Shown: piece after piece, positions 60,857 to 64,000 of the stretch
Layout: every line of letters begins with the position of its first letter
Position numbering within the stretch: the stretch's first letter is position 1
Assembly (NCBI RefSeq): GCF_963677565.1
Contig: NZ_OY781981.1
Location: 2,405,001-2,469,000 of the forward strand
Direction of reading: 5' to 3'
Length of the DNA stretch: 64,000 bases
Source of the DNA: an uncultured Draconibacterium sp.
GTDB lineage: Bacteria; Bacteroidota; Bacteroidia; Bacteroidales; Prolixibacteraceae
Translations under genes and position numbers: made by a program
The notes under the pieces: generated by a model
Told to the model about the DNA's origin: nothing
The model's database searches: none
What the model saw: the letters and a program-made list of their open reading frames with translations, nothing else

Positions 60857-61393
60857 TTATTTAATTAGAAGTATCGCAATTCTGTTCATATCTCCCGGGT
60901 TGTTGGCCACCACATTAATTTCCATGCCGGCATTTTGTACGGTTTGGTACACATCAACAGCAAAACTTTCGGGACTTGGCCGTGCGTTTCTTTTGTCGTG
61001 ACAATCGAGGCGATTACCCGAACAATCATTACACAGTGTGCAACAGGTTTGGTTTAGCAGAAAAACTTTTGGATAGTTCATCAGAAAAACGGCACGTTCA
61101 ATGCCCAAAAGTTTGTTGGTCATTTCTCGCGACCAGTCGGATGGATAGGCATCTTTATCGGCAAATTTATTCAGCTTTATAATTAGTGCGCTTTTGTATT
61201 CTGAAAAGAAACGCTCGCACTCGCTTACCGACGGTGTATTTGGCGGGCACGAACCAAGACCGTAATCGCTGCAGCCAAAATAACATTTTACCCGTACCCA
61301 CTGTGCCACAACAATTTCTTTCGGATCGATCCATTTGTAATCGGTAAGTTCCTGTTTTTCGAGTAGCGCTTCTATTTGGTTTTTGTTAGTCAT
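60857..61393 (-). CDS. DUF2284 Cys-rich metal-binding protein
   Basis: A 178-residue cytoplasmic protein with two Cys groups: CYFGCSDYGLGSCPPNTPS near residue 37-55 and CCTLCNDCSGNRLDCHDKRNARPSPES near 117-143. This pattern is that of DUF2284, thought to bind a metal or Fe-S centre and common in anaerobes. No catalytic role is established to my knowledge. It lies near the flavodiiron gene, but on the other strand. Confidence 0.85.
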   Translation of the reverse strand: MTNKNQIEALLEKQELTDYKWIDPKEIVVAQWVRVKCYFGCSDYGLGSCPPNTPSVSECERFFSEYKSALIIKLNKFADKDAYPSDWSREMTNKLLGIERAVFLMNYPKVFLLNQTCCTLCNDCSGNRLDCHDKRNARPSPESFAVDVYQTVQNAGMEINVVANNPGDMNRIAILLIK

Positions 61394-61426
61394 TGTTTAT
61401 TGGTTTGATTGATTAATGCCGCAATG

Positions 61427-61969
61427 TTATAAGTTGCTTTTCTTTATTTCTTTTGTGTCTAAGTCAATATAATAGTCGTGATTTTTGACATAAGCAGTAT
61501 TTGGATATTCGAATTCAAAATACAATTTTCGTCTATTTACTTTTTTGAACAAGATCCCATCGAATGTAAATGTTACAGGTATTGGCATTTTTATAACACT
61601 CAGTTTTTCGTCTATGAAATGCAAACTTTGCCAGTTCGAAACGTAGAAGGTATTTGTTTCATTATCTGCGTAAATATCTACAATGCGCGGAATGTCTATA
61701 TCTATCAATTTTTCCCTTTTTAAGATATCGATGATGATACCGTGTCCTCCTGAAACAATACATGCAATTCCTTTTTCCGGCAAGACGGCCTGGCAAAAAC
61801 TACCTTTGAAATATTTTTCTCTGAAGTGTCCATACCAATTGATGTCATCCGGCAGCGTAAATTTTACGAAATTCCATTCTTGACCTTGACATGAGTCAGG
61901 CAAGTCAAAGATGACTTCTTCACTTTCTCCGGAAACTGGTATTGTATTTACTTTTTCAAGTTTTGTCAT
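61427..61969 (-). CDS. Hypothetical protein, unknown
   Basis: A 180-residue protein with no signal peptide or membrane segment. It is rich in aromatic and beta-forming residues (DINWYGHFREKYFKGSFC, GGHGIIIDILKREKLIDIDIPRIVDIYADNE, LYFEFEYPNTAYVKNHDYYIDLDTKEIKK), suggesting a beta-propeller fragment or beta-sandwich. I recognise no family. It is 33 bases upstream of the DUF2284 gene on the same strand and may be cotranscribed. Confidence 0.65.
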   Translation of the reverse strand: MTKLEKVNTIPVSGESEEVIFDLPDSCQGQEWNFVKFTLPDDINWYGHFREKYFKGSFCQAVLPEKGIACIVSGGHGIIIDILKREKLIDIDIPRIVDIYADNETNTFYVSNWQSLHFIDEKLSVIKMPIPVTFTFDGILFKKVNRRKLYFEFEYPNTAYVKNHDYYIDLDTKEIKKSNL

Positions 61970-62016
61970 TTAATAAAAGTTTCTTGCTGAGCAGAGAGTT
62001 AAAGATAAACAGCAAT

Positions 62017-62382
62017 TTATTTCTGTCGCAAAATCTTCTCCATCTTTCTGCCCTTTGCCAGTTCGTCCACCAGCTTATCCAGATATCTAACCTGTTTTGT
62101 CAGCAAATTATCAATTTCCTCAATCCGGTATCCACAGATCACTCCTTTAATTAATTCTGCATTGGGATTAAGGTTGGCCCTTTCAAAGAAGGTTTTGAAT
62201 GTTGCCTTTTCATCTATTAATTTTTGCAAATCATTTTCACTAAAACCGGTAAGCCATTTTATCACCTGGTGCAGCTCTTCTTTCGTTCTTCCTTTTTTCG
62301 CCACTTTTGTAACATAGTGAGGATATACTGCTGCAAATGTCATTTCTGCTATTCGCTTGTTATGTTCCGGTGTAGTTTTCAT
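62017..62382 (-). CDS. DUF2200 domain protein
   Basis: A 121-residue soluble protein starting MKTTPEHNKRIAEMTFAAVYPHYVTKVAKKGRT and continuing EELHQVIKWLTGFSENDLQKLI, the full DUF2200 domain. The C-terminus repeats small helices (VDELAKGRKMEKILRQ). Function is unknown. A degenerate 41-bp tandem repeat lies upstream. Confidence 0.85.
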   Translation of the reverse strand: MKTTPEHNKRIAEMTFAAVYPHYVTKVAKKGRTKEELHQVIKWLTGFSENDLQKLIDEKATFKTFFERANLNPNAELIKGVICGYRIEEIDNLLTKQVRYLDKLVDELAKGRKMEKILRQK

Positions 62383-62501
62383 ATTGATTCAATGTTGTAA
62401 TATAGCTCGTATTTTCTCCTTTAAAGTAACCATATTTCTATAACATTAGAAAAAACAGTTTTTTGTAATGTACAAAAATACACTGGAAAAAAGGAGTTGG
62501 G

Positions 62502-62744
62502 CACGTGTCGTCCTGACATAGGTCAAAAACTTTATGTCCGGCGTTTGTAGGTTTGTACACGATACAAAAACTTTGTGTGAAACGTTTGTAGGTTTGTACA
62601 CAGCTTGAAAAAATTGTGCTAAAGATTGTATGTTTATACACAAGCCAAAAACTTTGTGCCCGGAATTTGTCATCATGACATTGGTTGAAATCTTTCCGAC
62701 CGGCATATTTTTTTATACACAGGCCGAAAGTTATCGGTGAAATG
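62502..62744. repeat. Degenerate 40/41-bp tandem repeat, six units
   Basis: Six units can be laid out at 62502, 62543, 62584, 62625, 62665 and 62705 (41, 41, 41, 40, 40 and 40 bases). Units 2 and 3 share the start GTTTGTAGGTTTGTACAC exactly; the second half of most units carries AAAAACTTTGTG or a close form. Unit 5 and 6 are the most diverged. Because 40 and 41 are not multiples of three, the frame shifts from unit to unit, so it is unlikely to code. It lies between DUF2200 and the ZIP transporter gene, both on the minus strand. Confidence 0.7.
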
Positions 62745-62758
62745 AATCGCGTTTTCGT

Positions 62759-63568
62759 TTAGCCCAAAGCAACATCCAGCAACATCATAGTGGCAAAACC
62801 CAACATGGCGCCAATGGTCGATAAATCGGTTTCGTTACCTCTTTGCGATTCCGGAATCAGCTCTTCAACTACCACAAAAATCATTGCACCGGCTGCAAAC
62901 GAAAGTGCGTAAGGCAAAAGCGGCTCGATGGTTAAAACCAGGTAAGCTCCCAGTACTCCTGCCATCGGCTCAACAATACCCGAAAGTTGTCCGTAGTTAA
63001 ACGACTTCCATCTCGACAGTCCTTCGCGGCGAAGAGGAATAGAGACTGCTGCTCCCTCGGGGAAGTTTTGAAGCCCGATTCCCATTGCCAAAGCAACCGC
63101 TCCGGTTAGAATTCCCATGTCGGGATTATTGGCTAGTGCGCCAAAAGCAACTCCCACCGCCAGTCCTTCAGGTACATTGTGTAAAGTAATGGCCAGCACT
63201 AAAAGTATGCTTCGTTGCCAGGTTGTTGGAATCCCCTCGGCCTTATCGATTGACAAACCGAGATGGAGGTGAGGCAAAATCTTGTCAACGATTAACAGAA
63301 AAGCACCTCCGGCTAAAAATCCTATTACGGCAGGTTTCCATGGTAATTCGCCTTGTGCTTCAGCCATTTCGATAGCCGGCTTCAGCAGCGACCAAAAGCT
63401 TGCTGCAATCATCACGCCTGCCGCAAAACCAAGCATCGAATTCAATACTTTTTTGTTTATCGATTTAAAGAAAAATACCATAGAGGCGCCGGCGGCGGTT
63501 AAAAACCAGGTGAAAAGAGTTGCGCCAAGAGCCAGTAATATCGGATTATATTCTAATAATTTTTCCAT
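62759..63568 (-). CDS. ZIP-family metal transporter (GufA/ZupT type)
   Basis: A 269-residue membrane protein with about eight segments. The metal-site motifs are ALTLHNVPEGLAVGVAFG-type (HNVPEG) in one helix and GLQNFPEGAAVSIPLRREG in the next, typical of GufA/ZupT-like ZIP proteins that import zinc and other divalent metals. The central loop is short and poor in His. The gene stands between the tandem repeat and the truncated gene at the window edge. Confidence 0.92.
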   Translation of the reverse strand: MEKLLEYNPILLALGATLFTWFLTAAGASMVFFFKSINKKVLNSMLGFAAGVMIAASFWSLLKPAIEMAEAQGELPWKPAVIGFLAGGAFLLIVDKILPHLHLGLSIDKAEGIPTTWQRSILLVLAITLHNVPEGLAVGVAFGALANNPDMGILTGAVALAMGIGLQNFPEGAAVSIPLRREGLSRWKSFNYGQLSGIVEPMAGVLGAYLVLTIEPLLPYALSFAAGAMIFVVVEELIPESQRGNETDLSTIGAMLGFATMMLLDVALG

Positions 63569-63669
63569 TTTGATTTTTTATCGAATTGGCTAAAACAAAG
63601 CTAACAAAATAATTGTTCAGCGTTTTTATCCGATCCGGCAATAATCAGTGAATTTAGCTTTTTAAAAGA

Positions 63670-64000
63670 TTAGCGTGCGGTCTCACATCCTTTATTTTGT
63701 TTGGTGTATAATGCGAAATTCCAAACAGCAAGAATCAACAGGCAGATGGCCATAAAAACACCTGCGATATAGAAATCTGAGGTAGATAAACGAAAAGCCA
63801 GTAATAAACTTCCCACTGAAATAATTCCGGCCATTACTGCATAAGCTTTGTTGTTATAATACCAGGCATAAGGGAAAAAGTGTGCTCCGGTAATTATGGC
63901 GTAAGTCATCAGAAAATAATCCGGGTGTTTTATCAAAACAAATATCAGAAAGGGGAAATAGAATAATTGGGCAAAATTTAACCACAAACCGAGCGGTTGT
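63670..64000 (-). CDS. Integral membrane protein, DUF7010-like, 5' end outside window
   Basis: The frame runs off the right edge (codons read QPLGLWLNFAQLFYFP before the visible part), so only the C-terminal ~109 residues are seen. Four hydrophobic segments are present, with the motif GAHFFPYAWYYNNKAYAVMAG. It resembles DUF7010 family membrane proteins; this is a moderate guess and the function is unknown. Confidence 0.65.
   Translation of the reverse strand, partial: QPLGLWLNFAQLFYFPFLIFVLIKHPDYFLMTYAIITGAHFFPYAWYYNNKAYAVMAGIISVGSLLLAFRLSTSDFYIAGVFMAICLLILAVWNFALYTKQNKGCETAR

Noticed and set aside
62446..62706. Minus-strand open frame of 86 codons in the tandem repeat
   Set aside because: It only reads through degenerate 40/41-bp units whose length is not a multiple of three, so the peptide has no stable repeat; a second overlapping frame is equally open.
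62502..62744. CRISPR array
   Set aside because: Units are continuous and degenerate over their whole length; there are no constant repeats with unique spacers and no cas genes.
1..64000. Insertion sequence, prophage or integrase genes
   Set aside because: No transposase, integrase, phage structural or toxin-antitoxin gene was recognised on either strand.

Overview
The window looks like a chromosomal segment of a Bacteroidota bacterium, probably a Marinilabiliales/Prolixibacteraceae-like anaerobe or facultative anaerobe (family-level placement is inference). Reasons: the rpsL-rpsG-fusA-rpsJ ribosomal cluster has no tuf; promoters upstream of rpsL and the tRNAs match the Bacteroidota -7 consensus TAnnTTTG; translation starts are A-rich rather than Shine-Dalgarno-like; and there are typical Bacteroidota families (DUF3667, DUF5522, bacterial GH3, CE15/GH2/GH30 enzymes with Bacteroidota-type signal peptides). 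I see no insertion sequence, prophage, integrase or CRISPR array.

Layout. 1-0.7 kb: 3' part of a CE15-type esterase gene. 0.7-1.8 kb: two paralogous secreted small proteins. 2.0-5.5 kb: a C39-peptidase ABC exporter and its HlyD adaptor. 5.6-6.7 kb: a membrane-bound class III nucleotide cyclase. 7.2-24.6 kb: one 32-gene str/S10/spc/alpha supercluster (rpsL to rplQ), with two tandem promoters in front and two tandem terminators behind. 24.7-37 kb: housekeeping and envelope genes (deoxynucleoside kinase, GH3 enzyme, CvpA, DUF3667, fmt, Wzz/Wzy-like pair, tyrS, ECF sigma factor with its membrane partner, LysM glucosaminidase). 37-45.5 kb: GH30 lipoprotein, LptF/G permease with two glycosyltransferases, a TrmH-family methyltransferase, HU, and three tRNAs (Met, Ser, Trp). 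45.6-64 kb: LutA-like protein, MsbA-like exporter, purB, NfeD protease, purT, GH2 beta-galactosidase, mltG, a four-helix-bundle (IVP/S23) gene inside inverted repeats, flavodiiron protein, DUF2284, DUF2200, a ZIP transporter and a truncated membrane protein.

How the genes work together: the central block builds ribosomes and the Sec channel. Around it are envelope biogenesis genes (LptF/G, MsbA-like, Wzz/Wzy, glycosyltransferases, MltG, glucosaminidase), polysaccharide breakdown enzymes (CE15, GH30, GH2) and purine synthesis (purB, purT). The flavodiiron protein fits life at low oxygen.

The most unusual content is non-coding. (1) A four-helix-bundle gene is enclosed by inverted repeats that include a perfect 31-bp pair, so the whole element could fold with the gene in the loop. 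(2) At least seven intergenic sites carry short arrays with 7-bp periodicity, several of them fused to stop codons; the array at 51.2 kb adjoins a solo copy resembling one arm of the four-helix-bundle element. (3) Structured intercistronic RNAs occur inside the ribosomal operon (rpsL-rpsG, rpmD-rplO, infA-rpmJ), one of which would bury the rplO start codon. (4) A degenerate 40/41-bp tandem repeat lies at 62.5-62.7 kb.
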